Below, piece after piece: positions 7,763 through 15,119 of a DNA stretch of 15,119 nucleotides. The notes under the pieces are model-generated. The model saw only the letters and a program-made list of their open reading frames with translations, searched no databases and was not told where the DNA came from. The stretch is from Chitinophagaceae bacterium (GTDB lineage: Bacteria > Bacteroidota > Bacteroidia > Chitinophagales > Chitinophagaceae). Position 1 is the stretch's first letter, and each line of letters starts with the position of its first letter. Made by a program: the position numbers and the translations under genes. The DNA lies in assembly GCA_021323155.1 (NCBI GenBank), contig JAJTCI010000077.1, positions 1-15,119 on the forward strand, in the 5' to 3' direction.

Positions 7763-8596
7763 ATGGAAAAAAGTAAAATCTTAAACGCCGACGTCCTCGA
7801 TATCATCTTCGAGGGGAGGAACAAAGAATACGGTGCTTACGAGCTGCGGAAGACTTACAGGAATCGTCTTGTGATCGCGATCGTCGCTACGCTGCTGGTG
7901 TGCCTGATCTTCTTTATCGGTTCCTTCATCGCTAACATGCAGGAGGACGACAACTCGGAACTGCAGGTGCAGGATGTAAATCTTGAGCAAATGCAGCAAG
8001 AGGAAGAAAAGCAACCGGAGCCGCCTCCGCCACCACCCCCGCCTCCCCAGGAGCCGCCAAAGGTGGAGATAACTAAATTCACACCACCTAAGATCGTAGA
8101 AGACGAAAAAGCCAAACCTGATGAAGCGCCTCCTGTGCAACAGGACCTCGACAGCAGCAAGATTGGTAAATTCAATGAGAAAGGTACGGCAGACCAGGGC
8201 TTCACAGAACCGCCTCCGGAGCCTGTAGGAACCGGTGCTAAAATTGAAAAAGAGCCGGAGGAAGATTACGATAAGATTTTCACTGTCGTGCAGCAGGAGG
8301 CAGCATTCCCTGGTGGCCTCGCAGGATGGAGCAGGTTCGTTGAACGTAACCTCGACCGCGAACTGCCCGCCAATAATGGTGCGCCCCCAGGAAAATACAC
8401 CGTCACCATCTCCTTCATTGTGGACAAGGAAGGTAAGGTGAGCGAGGTGAAAGCCGAGAACGACCCGGGTTATGGTACTGCCGCGGAAGCCGTGCGTGTG
8501 ATCAAGAAGGGTCCGAACTGGACGCCAGCCTTGCAGAACGGGAGGAACGTGATCTCTCGTAAGAAGCAAAACATCACATTCGTAGTTGAAGAATAA
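7763..8596 (+). CDS. tonB: TonB energy-transducing protein
   Basis: A 277-residue inner-membrane-anchored protein that spans the periplasm and pulls on the plug domains of TonB-dependent outer-membrane transporters. The cytoplasmic start contains DIIFEGRNKEYGAYELRKTY (13-32), a stretch typical of Bacteroidota TonB. One helix follows at about 35-57. A Gln/Glu-rich stretch then leads to a Pro-rich rigid spacer (about 84-155), with an almost unbroken run of prolines at 87-95. The C-terminal TonB domain covers about 183-277, with AFPGG (181-185), YTVTISFIVDKEGKVSEVKA (212-231), the helix AAEAVRVIKKGPNWTPALQNGR (240-261) and a final strand KKQNITFVVEE. Gene order exbB-exbD-exbD-tonB and close spacing indicate one operon. 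A strong terminator follows directly. No outer-membrane receptor gene is nearby, so it probably serves transporters encoded elsewhere. Confidence 0.93.
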   Translation: MEKSKILNADVLDIIFEGRNKEYGAYELRKTYRNRLVIAIVATLLVCLIFFIGSFIANMQEDDNSELQVQDVNLEQMQQEEEKQPEPPPPPPPPPQEPPKVEITKFTPPKIVEDEKAKPDEAPPVQQDLDSSKIGKFNEKGTADQGFTEPPPEPVGTGAKIEKEPEEDYDKIFTVVQQEAAFPGGLAGWSRFVERNLDRELPANNGAPPGKYTVTISFIVDKEGKVSEVKAENDPGYGTAAEAVRVIKKGPNWTPALQNGRNVISRKKQNITFVVEE

Positions 8597-8625
8597 TAAC
8601 AGTCTCCATTACTGGATTAATAAGC

Positions 8626-8659
8626 AATCCCCTGGCATTATCGCCGGGGATTTTTTATT
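8626..8659 (+). terminator. Rho-independent terminator of the exbB-tonB operon
   Basis: AATCCCC-T-GGC (8626-8636) pairs with GCC-GGGGATT (8643-8652), with one bulged T and a six-base loop ATTATC, followed by TTTTTTATTT. It lies about 30 bases beyond the tonB stop codon and ahead of the mnmE promoter candidate. It is the clearest terminator in the window. Confidence 0.88.
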
Positions 8660-8687
8660 TCCCTTCCTGCATCAACAGTTATTTTTG
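8658..8687 (+). promoter_or_regulatory. Candidate Bacteroidota-type promoter of mnmE
   Basis: TATTTTTG at 8680-8687 matches the -7 consensus TAnnTTTG perfectly, and TTTC at 8658-8661 matches three of four bases of the -33 element, with an 18-base gap. It sits after the operon terminator. Transcription would begin close to 8692, leaving a very short leader before the ATG at 8701. The consensus is established for Bacteroidota; its use here is inference. Confidence 0.45.
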
Positions 8688-8700
8688 TTGAAACTTCAGC

Positions 8701-10074
8701 ATGGCAGGCAAACTCACCGGTTGGGACGATACGATCGTTGCCCTGGCAACAGCGCCAGGTCTGGCCGCGATCGCTGTAATTCGACTCAGCGGTAGAGACG
8801 CTATTCCTATTGCGAATAGCTTGTTCCCTTCGAAGGACCTCTCCAAACAACGATCTCACACGCTGCACGTCGGTATGCTGCGTGATGAGGAAGGGTTACT
8901 GGATGAAGTAGTGATCTCGCTTTACAAAGGTCCTAAATCTTATACTGGAGAGGATGTGGTGGAGATCAGTTGCCATGGTTCTGTCTTTGTGCAGGAGAAG
9001 ATCATTGCAGCCGTCATCGCTACAGGAGCGCGACTGGCCAAACCCGGTGAATTTACTTTGCGCGCCTTTCTAAACGGCAAGATGGACCTTACTCAGGCGG
9101 AAGCGGTGGCCGACCTAATCGCGAGTAATTCTGAAGCCAGCCGCAGGACCGCGCTGCACAACATACGCGGGGGATTTTCAGACGAGCTCAAAGACCTGCG
9201 CGAACAGCTAATCAAATTCTCCGCCCTCATTGAACTGGAACTCGATTTCTCCCAGGAAGACGTCGAATTTGCCGACAGGACCCAACTGGAACAACTCATC
9301 ACCCAATTACAACAGGTGATCAGCCGCCTGTTGCAGTCATTCCGGCTGGGTAACGTGATCAGGCATGGCGTTCAGGCAGCGATCATCGGGAAGCCGAACG
9401 CGGGCAAGTCCACTTTACTAAATACGTTACTTAACGAGAACCGCGCCATCGTGAGTGAGATCGCCGGCACTACCAGGGACACGATCGAGGAAGTACTGAA
9501 TATCGATGGCGTATTGTTCCGCCTGATCGATACAGCGGGTATCCGCCAGCATACCAGCGACGTCATTGAAACTATTGGTGTGGCCAGGAGCATGGAGAAG
9601 ATGCGCGCCGCCGATGTGGTCCTGTATATTTTCGACGTGAACGAGACCAGTGCTGAACAATTGGAACAATCAATTAAGGAATTGGAATCCGCGTCCGTTA
9701 ACTATTTACTGGTCGGCAACAAGTCCGACACGGGTAACAATGCTGCTAAATTCAACGGCCGTGAAATTGTATTTATTTCCGCAAAGGAAGGCACCGGAAT
9801 CGACGCGCTAAAGCAAACGTTACTACGTAAGGCTGTCACCGGTGACATCAATACGGAAGATACCATCATCACCAATGCCCGGCACTATCAAGCCCTGCAG
9901 CAACTGAACGACCGCCTGGCCGAGGTGGCTGAGGGCATGGAACAAAAGATACCAGGCGACCTGCTGGCGATCGATATCCGCCAATGCTTGCATTATTTGG
10001 GCGAGATCACTGGCGAGATCACCAACGAGGACCAACTGGACTATATTTTTTCGAAGTTTTGTATCGGGAAGTAA
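8701..10074 (+). CDS. mnmE: tRNA uridine-5-carboxymethylaminomethyl(34) synthesis GTPase MnmE
   Basis: A 457-residue cytoplasmic GTPase that, with MnmG, modifies the wobble uridine of certain tRNAs using a methylene-tetrahydrofolate-derived carbon. The N-terminal folate-binding domain (about 5-120) includes IVALATAPGLAAIAVIRLSG (12-31), SYTGEDVVEISCHG (80-93) and KPGEFTLRAFLNGKMDLTQAEAVADLI (114-140 region). The helical domain is split around a Ras-like G domain (about 222-378): P-loop GKPNAGKS (230-237), G2 around GTTRDT (256-261), G3 DTAG (277-280), G4 NKSD (340-343) and G5 SAK (360-362). The protein ends FCIGK, the invariant C-terminal motif with catalytic C454. Length matches the family. 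All key residues are present. It appears to be a single-gene unit with its own promoter; mnmG is not in the window. Confidence 0.97.
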   Translation: MAGKLTGWDDTIVALATAPGLAAIAVIRLSGRDAIPIANSLFPSKDLSKQRSHTLHVGMLRDEEGLLDEVVISLYKGPKSYTGEDVVEISCHGSVFVQEKIIAAVIATGARLAKPGEFTLRAFLNGKMDLTQAEAVADLIASNSEASRRTALHNIRGGFSDELKDLREQLIKFSALIELELDFSQEDVEFADRTQLEQLITQLQQVISRLLQSFRLGNVIRHGVQAAIIGKPNAGKSTLLNTLLNENRAIVSEIAGTTRDTIEEVLNIDGVLFRLIDTAGIRQHTSDVIETIGVARSMEKMRAADVVLYIFDVNETSAEQLEQSIKELESASVNYLLVGNKSDTGNNAAKFNGREIVFISAKEGTGIDALKQTLLRKAVTGDINTEDTIITNARHYQALQQLNDRLAEVAEGMEQKIPGDLLAIDIRQCLHYLGEITGEITNEDQLDYIFSKFCIGK

Positions 10075-10099
10075 TTAATAATTTGACGACAGATTAACC

Positions 10100-10507
10100 T
10101 TGAAAACTTTACTCGTAATATCACTATTTCTTTCCTGCACTTCTCATCCTACAGTGCAGGATGATAGCTGTATAAACCTAATTAAGATTAGCAATCACAG
10201 CGACTTGCCTTTAAAATTTGACACCATTATTATTAAGGATGCTAATTTGATACAAAAGATTACCGCAGAGGCAAAGAAATTGAAAGAGATTACTAAAACG
10301 GAGGCAGTCGACTCATGGGGGGAACCTGCTACAAAAAGCAATTTCGGATACTATGCGGTCGGGTTATTTTGCAATGGTGAAATGGTCACTGAAATTGATA
10401 TTTATTATACCGTTTATACGGGAGTCGTTTTGATGAAAAATATGGCCTATTATAAAAATGATGATTTCGAAGCTGCAGTTCTATTTGCGCTCCAAGATAA
10501 TCTCTAA
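10100..10507 (+). CDS. Small putative lipoprotein, unknown function
   Basis: A 135-residue protein that I do not recognise. The best start is TTG at 10100, because it gives MKTLLVISLFLSCTSHP, a short export signal with a Cys at position 13 that could be lipidated (the FLSC box is a weaker match than the classical one). No ATG lies early in the frame. After the signal the protein is polar, with SWGEPATKSNFGYYAVGLFCNGEMVTEIDIYYTVY as its most structured-looking part (around 73-107) and several Tyr residues. The DNA is visibly more AT-rich than the genes on either side, with many AAA, ATT and TTT codons, which suggests a recent arrival or a weakly constrained gene. It starts 25 bases after mnmE and could be read through from it. 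The frame is intact for the full length, so it is probably a real gene, but evidence is limited. Confidence 0.6.
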   Translation: MKTLLVISLFLSCTSHPTVQDDSCINLIKISNHSDLPLKFDTIIIKDANLIQKITAEAKKLKEITKTEAVDSWGEPATKSNFGYYAVGLFCNGEMVTEIDIYYTVYTGVVLMKNMAYYKNDDFEAAVLFALQDNL

Positions 10508-10600
10508 TACGCAACGTTATTAGATCAAAAGCGCCGAATCACTACTACCTTTTACCAATCTCCATGCATGGTTATCATTTGCTGTCACCCACAACACCCA

Positions 10601-10680
10601 GCTCCATAGGAGCGAAACGTTTGTAGTACCTGGCAATAGCTAGCGCAAAGAGCCTCGTAGAGGCGATACCGGATATTACC
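10601..10680. repeat. Two diverged copies of a hairpin-headed repeat of about 30 bp
   Basis: Unit 1 (10601-10630) begins with the hairpin GCTCC-ATA-GGAGC, followed by GAAACGTTTGTAGTACC. Unit 2 (10652-10680) begins with GCCTC-GTA-GAGGC, followed by GATACCGGATATTACC. Both have a 5-bp stem, a 3-base loop ending in TA, a following GA, and an ACC end; the bases of the stems differ but pairing is kept. Kept pairing with changed sequence suggests a structured repeat rather than chance. Similar hairpin-plus-tail sequences (NCCGTAGGN type) are, from memory, dispersed in many Bacteroidota genomes. There is no coding sequence here. Confidence 0.55.
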
Positions 10681-10693
10681 TTAACGCGCCAAA

Positions 10694-10727
10694 ACAAAAA
10701 AAAGACCGCAGTCTCCTGCGGCCCTTT
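10694..10727 (-). terminator. Rho-independent terminator of the DUF4623-like gene
   Basis: AAAGACCGCA (10701-10710) pairs with TGCGGCCCTTT (10717-10727) around the six-base loop GTCTCC, with a small internal mismatch. On the minus strand it lies just past the stop codon at 10745 and is followed by a T-rich run (complement of the A-run at 10694-10703). It could also stop plus-strand transcripts weakly. Confidence 0.8.
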
Positions 10728-10744
10728 AATATCAGCTCAATATT

Positions 10745-12355
10745 TTATTGCTTCACCAACCGTATCACCTGTTTACTTTCCCCATCAGTCACCGTCACAA
10801 ACAACATTCCACTACCAACACCGCTCGCCGGTATCGTGAGGGTAGATTCTCCCACCTGTAACGCCACCTGCCTTGCATAAACGATAACCCCGCTGGCACC
10901 GGTAACCTGCAACTGCACTGTTCGCGCACTGCTTGTATTAACCGCCAGCACAATATCATCCTTTACCGGGTTCCCCATGGCCGATACGGTAAAGCTTGCG
11001 TTATTAGCCATTGAAACTTTCTCTATCGTCGAGTAACTATACACGCCATCATTATCGGTTTGCTTCAGCCGGTAGTACACCGTGCCCTTTACATTCCTGC
11101 CATCGATGAATGTGTAATTCAGCCCTGCAGCATTTCCCTGCTCCGCTTTTGTTTTTACAAACGCGATAGAAGAGAAATCCTTTCCGTTCACGGATCGTTC
11201 TACATCAAATCCCTTGTTGTTCACCTCGGTAGCGGTAGACCAATTCAATTGTACACAATCAGTTTTTAACGTGGCGGTGAAAGCGCTCAGCTTCACTGGT
11301 AAAGAATAACCTGACTTGGAAGCCCAGATGCCGTTATTGGTGGACAAGCTGAACACCGTATACGTATCATCACCATTGTTTTTAAATGCCACGTCACCCG
11401 TTCCGTTTGAATTGGTGGTATAGCTCGCCGCGTCTGTTAAGGCGTCGGTGCCATAAGTGGTGATGGTAGCGGGATCTGTAACATTAAGCAATCGCATGGT
11501 GGTTCCCGATGTAGAATTATTACCACCTGCAAAGCCCAGGTACTTCATACCGGTTGAAAGCGTCACGTATTTCATGCCACCATATGAGATCGCGGCCTGT
11601 CCTGATCCGGTACCATCCGCAATGGTCGTGGCAACCGTACCGGTACGCACACCAGCTACGTTTGCACCCACGGTGATGCGCTTAGCTGTAAACCCACCGC
11701 CCTTGATCCAGATGGCGGAGTTAACGCCCACCGACTCGGGCTCAACCGTCCGGTTAGCCCATTGTTGATTCGCTGTCGGAGAAGAAGTCATTGTTACTTT
11801 GCTCTCCAGTGTAAAGCTGGTACCATCAGCTGTATTAAGGATATAGATATTGAATGCATTGGAGGTGGTGCCTGCGCCGCTTGCATACAACACAGTACTC
11901 GTACCGGTACCGGCAAGGCCAAATGCGTCACCGCAACGCTCCGTTACAGTAAAGTCTGCACAAAGCGCGGGCGCCGAAGTCTGATTTGCCCAGCGGTAGA
12001 TCTTACACTGTCCCGCGGCCGTTGCCAGGGAGATACCGTAGATCACACCGTCATCCGTTACGCGGATCTTATTGAACTTGAAACTTTCACTTCCCAGTCC
12101 CGTTAAATTCAGCGTGCCCTCTTCGGCACCGGTAGCCGGGTTAATGATATATATCTGGCTGTTTCTATTGGATACAAGCAATTTATCAGTAGCCGGGTTA
12201 TAGGCCAGGCTGGCTACATTATTAGCATTGGTTGCGGAGTTCAACCATGTATAGGCCGTCCCGTTGGCCATCTTTTTCCAGAGGCTTGTAAACTGTGCCT
12301 GCACCGTTGTTCCCGCTAACGCAGAAACCAGCAACAAAAAGTAGATTTTTTTCAT
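10745..12355 (-). CDS. Secreted DUF4623-like protein with a T9SS C-terminal sorting domain
   Basis: A 536-residue exported protein. The signal peptide MKKIYFLLLVSALAGTTVQA is probably cleaved before Q21. Residues about 25-350 are repetitive beta-rich sequence: LAYNPATDKLLVSNRNSQIY (50-69), IYGISLATAAGQCKIYRWAN (105-124) and QWANRTVEPESVGVNSAIWIKGGG (198-221 region). This resembles Bacteroidota DUF4623 proteins and would fit a beta-propeller; both are tentative. Residues about 352-448 form an Fn3-like module, with LPVKLSAFTA and KGFDVERS leading to YYRLKQTDNDG. The last part, about 456-536 (GNPVKDDIVLAV up to QVIRLVKQ), looks like a T9SS type A sorting domain, so the mature protein is probably released or anchored at the cell surface through T9SS. 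No catalytic motif is seen. It is a single-gene unit, divergent from the amidase gene by 127 bases, with its own terminator. Confidence 0.75.
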   Translation of the reverse strand: MKKIYFLLLVSALAGTTVQAQFTSLWKKMANGTAYTWLNSATNANNVASLAYNPATDKLLVSNRNSQIYIINPATGAEEGTLNLTGLGSESFKFNKIRVTDDGVIYGISLATAAGQCKIYRWANQTSAPALCADFTVTERCGDAFGLAGTGTSTVLYASGAGTTSNAFNIYILNTADGTSFTLESKVTMTSSPTANQQWANRTVEPESVGVNSAIWIKGGGFTAKRITVGANVAGVRTGTVATTIADGTGSGQAAISYGGMKYVTLSTGMKYLGFAGGNNSTSGTTMRLLNVTDPATITTYGTDALTDAASYTTNSNGTGDVAFKNNGDDTYTVFSLSTNNGIWASKSGYSLPVKLSAFTATLKTDCVQLNWSTATEVNNKGFDVERSVNGKDFSSIAFVKTKAEQGNAAGLNYTFIDGRNVKGTVYYRLKQTDNDGVYSYSTIEKVSMANNASFTVSAMGNPVKDDIVLAVNTSSARTVQLQVTGASGVIVYARQVALQVGESTLTIPASGVGSGMLFVTVTDGESKQVIRLVKQ

Positions 12356-12482
12356 ATGTTCAGATTATTTAGGGCACTGAAAATAGAGAAATAATCGGAT
12401 TACAGATCTTTTTGAACACCTTTCTACAGTTGGGATATCCTATATTTATTGTTCATTCCTCAAAAGACCAACTGCTTTCCAT

Positions 12483-15119
12483 ATGAAAAGACTGCTACTC
12501 CTTGCTACTTATGCATGTTGCGGAATTTTGCAGATTAAAGCTGTGCAGGCCCAGCATTCCCGCACCAAACAGCAGCTATCAGATAGCGCTTTGTTTGCCC
12601 TGGAAGCGAAGTACCTGCACACGCCGCTAACTAAAACAACCAGGCCGAACGGTGATGTTTTCCTGCAACGCAACATGGACGAATACCTCGGCGCGACCGT
12701 CTTTAAGAACAGGAGTGCCGTTCCGCCGGATCATGATTTCGGGGATGACCACAACAGTCAGCAATTGGCCGCGTTCCTGAATCGCCCGCATCCCTCCACT
12801 GCTACTTTAACGAAGTATTTCAACGATGCGGCAACGGAATTCTCCGTACCGGCTAACCTGCTGATGGCGGTTGCACAGGTACAAAGCAACTGGACACAGG
12901 TATCGGAATCACTCTATGGGTCCTGGGGTATCATGGGCATAATAGAAAATCCATTCACCACGCAGATCAGCCAGGCGGCAACCTTATTGAATGCGCCGGC
13001 GGATGATATTAAGAATGATGCGCAAACTAATATCAGGGCGGCGGCGGCTTTACTCAGGCAGTATTATGGAAGCAACACTTCTGCAAACCCGGCAGACTGG
13101 TTCGAAGCGATTCGTTTGCTGACCGGTCTGACCGATGAATCAATGAAAACCGGTCTTGCACTGCGCATATACGACGTGCTAAAAAAAGGCAACAAAAGCA
13201 TCAGCCTGTGGGGAGAGATCATTGACCTGCCTGCCACCGGTGTATCATTGCCAAAGTCGATCACTGAACCGGATAGGCCAATACTCGCTGCGAGAACCAC
13301 CGTCGTGGATTATCCAAACGCGGTAGCAAATTTTACAACCTGCAATTACGACAATCGACCCGCTGGTGGTTTGATCAAATATTATTTCATTCATTATATC
13401 GCAACCGGTACCTACCAGGGTGCGATCAGTTGGTTCAAGAACTGCACTTCACAGGTTAGCGCGCACTATGTGATCAGGAACAACGACGGTGAGGTCACCC
13501 AGGTAGTACAGGAAAATCAACGCGCCTGGACCCAGGGCGTTACCAGTTACAACGACATGGGGATAGGGGTGGAGCATGAAGTGCTGGCCTCGAACCTGGC
13601 AATGTGGGACAGCGATCCGATGTTAACGGCCGCGGCCAACCTTTGCATTAATGTCTGTAACCGCAGGGGCATTCCGAAAATACGCAGGGTGAGTAATGGT
13701 GATGCGGGTATTTACGGCCATAGTGATGTAAAAGCGACCGATTGTCCCAACCTTACGGCAGCCCGCTGGACCAATTTTCTGAATCGACTGAATACCGTGA
13801 GTGTAGCACCGCCAACCTTATACAGCATCACCAATCCGGGCAGCGCAACACAGGTGGTAGCCACCTGGAAGGCGAACATTGAACCCACATTGATCGGGTA
13901 TCGCTTGTACTATGCTACGAACGACGCGTTGACAGCTTGGGCCCTGGCTGCAAATGAAACCACCCTGACCGCGGCAACAACTTCCATCACATTGAATGCA
14001 TCTCAGTTTATAGTTCCGCCGGCAGGAGACGTATATCATTTTAAACTCACTGCCGTAGTGAGTAACGGTACAAACCCTGTGGTAGAAAGCAGCGGAAGCG
14101 ATATTTATTCCAGGTCTTCCAACACCTCGGGACCAACAGTATTGATCGTGGACGGTTTTGACCGCACTGCCGGCTCTTATACCCAGTCCAGCCATCCTTT
14201 CTCGACAAGCTATTTCAAAGGCCTGCGTAATAAGGCCAACCTGCAGATCAGCAGCGTTGCTAATGAGAAAGTGGAAGATGGAACATTTCTTCTGACCAAC
14301 TACAATATTGTAGTGTGGTTTGTGGGTGACGAGTCCAGCGCGAACGTGGTGTTGTCTACTGCGGAAAAGAACGCGATAAAAGCCTTCCTTGACGGGGGCG
14401 GCAAGCTATTGATTACCGGATCTGAAATGGCGTACAATATCGGCAGGTCCGCCGCAGCGGCCTATGATCTGCCTTTTATGAACGGGTATCTCAAATCAAG
14501 CTATGTAGGTGACGGCGCTTCAACTTACACGCCGGCTTCGGGAGTAGTGGGCTCCCCATTTGCGGGTTTGACCATCCCCTTCGGTATTGTATATCCTGAA
14601 GACTTCCCCGATGCCATTTCCCCTTTCGGTGGAGCAATTAGCATCATGAGTTATAACATAGCACCCAATTTAGCTGGCGTTGCTTATACCGGCACCTTCG
14701 GTACAGGGTCAACACCGGGAGCGATCGTGTACTTATCCTATACCTTGGAGACAGCAGCGGATTCGTCCATTGTGAAAACGATAGGTAAAACACTCGAGTA
14801 TTTCGGCTTGACCACCTTTACGATCGCTACCGCAAATGATGATGCGGCAACTGCACAGTCTGGTTATGGCAAACGCATCAACGTATTGGCCAACGATTAT
14901 GGAAATGGGGTACCCATCAACCCGGCCAGCCTGGTATTCGTAACACAACCTGTCAGCGGAACGGTCACTAAAGATAATAGTGGTAACGTAACCTATGTTT
15001 CAGGTGCCGCCTTCACAGGGAGCGATAGTTATCAATACAAAGTGCAAAACACCAATGGACAGTTCTCAAATGTGGCAACGGTAAATCTGACAGTCGTCGC
15101 AGCCACGGTTTGTAACCCG
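12483..15119 (+). CDS. Secreted multidomain N-acetylmuramoyl-L-alanine amidase, 3' end outside the window
   Basis: The frame is open from the ATG at 12483 to the window edge (879 codons, no stop). A signal peptide (about 1-23, MKRLLLLATYACCGILQIKA) leads to an SLT/lysozyme-like region (about 108-240: ATEFSVPANLLMAVAQVQSNW, YGSWGIMGI, NIRAAAALLRQYYG). The catalytic Glu expected in AxxxES is Gln134. Next is an Amidase_2/PGRP zinc domain (about 295-436): YFIHYIAT (301-308), SAHYVIRNNDGEVTQVVQE (326-344) and IGVEHE (361-366), with likely zinc ligands H304, H413 and C421 (GHSDVKATDCP, 412-422). This domain should cut the MurNAc-L-Ala bond of peptidoglycan. An Fn3-like module (about 440-545), a glutamine-amidotransferase-like region (about 551-775: PTVLIVDGF, YNIVVWFVGD, FLDGGGKLLITGSE) and a cadherin-like bacterial Ig domain (about 782-872) follow. 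A T9SS tail may lie beyond. Role: extracellular cell-wall lysis or remodelling. Confidence 0.85.
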   Translation, partial: MKRLLLLATYACCGILQIKAVQAQHSRTKQQLSDSALFALEAKYLHTPLTKTTRPNGDVFLQRNMDEYLGATVFKNRSAVPPDHDFGDDHNSQQLAAFLNRPHPSTATLTKYFNDAATEFSVPANLLMAVAQVQSNWTQVSESLYGSWGIMGIIENPFTTQISQAATLLNAPADDIKNDAQTNIRAAAALLRQYYGSNTSANPADWFEAIRLLTGLTDESMKTGLALRIYDVLKKGNKSISLWGEIIDLPATGVSLPKSITEPDRPILAARTTVVDYPNAVANFTTCNYDNRPAGGLIKYYFIHYIATGTYQGAISWFKNCTSQVSAHYVIRNNDGEVTQVVQENQRAWTQGVTSYNDMGIGVEHEVLASNLAMWDSDPMLTAAANLCINVCNRRGIPKIRRVSNGDAGIYGHSDVKATDCPNLTAARWTNFLNRLNTVSVAPPTLYSITNPGSATQVVATWKANIEPTLIGYRLYYATNDALTAWALAANETTLTAATTSITLNASQFIVPPAGDVYHFKLTAVVSNGTNPVVESSGSDIYSRSSNTSGPTVLIVDGFDRTAGSYTQSSHPFSTSYFKGLRNKANLQISSVANEKVEDGTFLLTNYNIVVWFVGDESSANVVLSTAEKNAIKAFLDGGGKLLITGSEMAYNIGRSAAAAYDLPFMNGYLKSSYVGDGASTYTPASGVVGSPFAGLTIPFGIVYPEDFPDAISPFGGAISIMSYNIAPNLAGVAYTGTFGTGSTPGAIVYLSYTLETAADSSIVKTIGKTLEYFGLTTFTIATANDDAATAQSGYGKRINVLANDYGNGVPINPASLVFVTQPVSGTVTKDNSGNVTYVSGAAFTGSDSYQYKVQNTNGQFSNVATVNLTVVAATVCNP

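Noticed and set aside
7781..8569. A 262-codon open frame on the minus strand opposite tonB
   Set aside because: It is a by-product of tonB codon use; its translation is low-complexity (Arg- and Leu-rich opposite the proline run), while tonB has clear family domains.
13818..14195. A 125-codon minus-strand open frame opposite the amidase gene
   Set aside because: It lies wholly opposite the Fn3-like part of the long plus-strand amidase frame and carries no motif.
1..15119. CRISPR array, tRNA or rRNA genes, insertion sequences, phage or defence genes
   Set aside because: No regularly spaced direct repeats, cloverleaf-like sequences, transposase motifs or terminal inverted repeats were seen in reading the window; the only repeats are the short ones reported.

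Overview
The window looks like chromosomal DNA of a Bacteroidota bacterium, probably a member of the Chitinophagaceae or a close relative (inference; no rRNA or other marker is present). The reasons are an ExbB-ExbD-ExbD-TonB cluster in the Bacteroidota arrangement, a secreted protein ending in what looks like a type IX secretion (T9SS) sorting domain, a Met-zincin metalloprotease of the DUF5117/DUF5118 type, AT-rich leaders without Shine-Dalgarno motifs, and at least one good match to the Bacteroidota -7 promoter element TAnnTTTG.

Layout. Positions 1-2579 (+): the tail of a GNAT acetyltransferase, overlapped by a branched-chain aminotransferase (ilvE), then a lone MacB/FtsX-type ABC permease. 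A hairpin terminator at about 2681-2712 separates it from a convergent 845-residue secreted zinc metalloprotease (2733-5270, -). After a divergent intergenic region comes the exbB-exbD-exbD-tonB operon (5536-8596, +), which builds the proton-motive-force-driven motor that energises TonB-dependent outer-membrane uptake. It ends at a strong terminator (8626-8659). Next is mnmE (8701-10074, +), a tRNA-modifying GTPase, with a good promoter candidate just upstream. Then come a small AT-rich orphan lipoprotein candidate (10100-10507, +) and an intergenic stretch holding two diverged copies of a 30-bp hairpin repeat. The minus-strand gene at 10745-12355 encodes a secreted protein with a DUF4623-like body and a T9SS-type C-terminus. 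The window closes with a large open gene (12483 to the end, +) for a secreted multidomain peptidoglycan amidase: SLT-like, Amidase_2, Fn3-like, glutamine-amidotransferase-like and Ig-like regions in order.

Most of the window is ordinary for this phylum. The best second-look signals are these. (1) ExbB appears to lack about 20 residues, in frame, exactly where the last pore-lining helix should be. (2) The lysozyme-like N-terminal domain of the amidase has Gln where the catalytic Glu is expected. (3) The amidase has an unusual domain combination. (4) There is a two-unit hairpin repeat near 10601-10680. I do not see a clear new defence or mobile system.
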